Assembly: GCA_946221385.1 (NCBI GenBank)
Contig: CAMIGX010000003.1
Span: forward strand, 146,682-210,681
Reading direction: 5' to 3'
Length of the DNA stretch: 64,000 nt
DNA from: an uncultured Propionimicrobium sp.
Lineage (GTDB): Bacteria; Actinomycetota; Actinomycetes; Propionibacteriales; Propionibacteriaceae
Under the pieces are notes generated by a model. It was given only the letters and a program-made list of their open reading frames with translations. It had not been told where the DNA came from and searched no databases. Both the position numbers and the translations under genes were made by a program. How positions within the stretch are numbered: position 1 is the first letter of the stretch; each line of letters begins with the position of its first letter. Below, one piece after another: positions 63,971-64,000 of this stretch.

Positions 63971-64000
63971 TGCCTCGACTTTGCTCGTCCGCTGGTCAAG

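Overview
The window is a GC-rich actinobacterial chromosome segment, most plausibly from the order Propionibacteriales. The evidence is the Lsr2 nucleoid protein, the actinobacterial helicase/Tad-secretion neighbourhood, the hpt-ftsH-folE-folP-folB-folK cluster, ClpC, a full-length Lhr helicase next to Nei, and many leaderless-looking start sites. No phage, insertion sequence, CRISPR array, rRNA or tRNA gene was found. Almost every gene belongs to a recognisable conserved family, so this is core chromosome rather than an island.

Layout. 1-1566: the 5' part of a holin-X-like membrane protein gene and a methyltransferase gene, both on the minus strand. 1845-6979: a compact Tad/Flp-type secretion operon (Ssd/CpaE-like, TadA, TadB, TadC, DUF4244 pilin-like, TadE-like, second TadE-like), followed by the convergent DEAH helicase that defines this neighbourhood. 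9814-12451: a membrane protein and an HemK-like methyltransferase, around a repeat-bearing intergenic region. 12568-20521: PfkB sugar kinase, then topA, a CYTH/CHAD-like protein, tmk and holB. 20796-29061: DoxX-like protein, an exported S33 peptidase, lhr and nei. 29195-34257: flavin amine oxidase, an anchored beta-lactamase-fold-like protein, a zinc-ribbon membrane protein, SixA, and a TRM11-like methyltransferase. 34453-37325: a DtxR/IdeR-box-controlled feoA-feoB-NifU-domain operon. 37502-46318: ppa, then dacB, tilS, hpt, ftsH and the folate genes. 46485-49686: lsr2 and clpC. 49900-53040: a TPP-riboswitch-controlled ECF transporter (YkoE-EcfAA-EcfT). 53088-57657: aroD with a small P-loop kinase, divergent from a beta-phosphoglucomutase/GH65 phosphorylase pair. 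57755-60043: a DisA-type diadenylate cyclase lacking its DNA-binding domain, divergent from radA. 60082-60308: two inverted repeats, one of them a 142-nt hairpin-forming element. 60348-63884: glyoxalase-like protein, TIM-barrel sugar isomerase-like protein, CPBP membrane protein and asd.

Cooperating groups are the Tad secretion genes, the iron-uptake operon, the folate pathway (FolE, FolP, FolB, FolK), DNA replication and repair genes (TopA, Tmk, HolB, Lhr, Nei, RadA, DisA), and disaccharide phosphorolysis (GH65 plus beta-PGM). The items I most want followed up are the truncated DisA, the 142-nt inverted repeat after radA, the short spacing between TANNNT hexamers and start codons at about a dozen genes, the DtxR box overlapping the feoA promoter, and 30-bp in-frame repeats in two genes of the first 12 kb.
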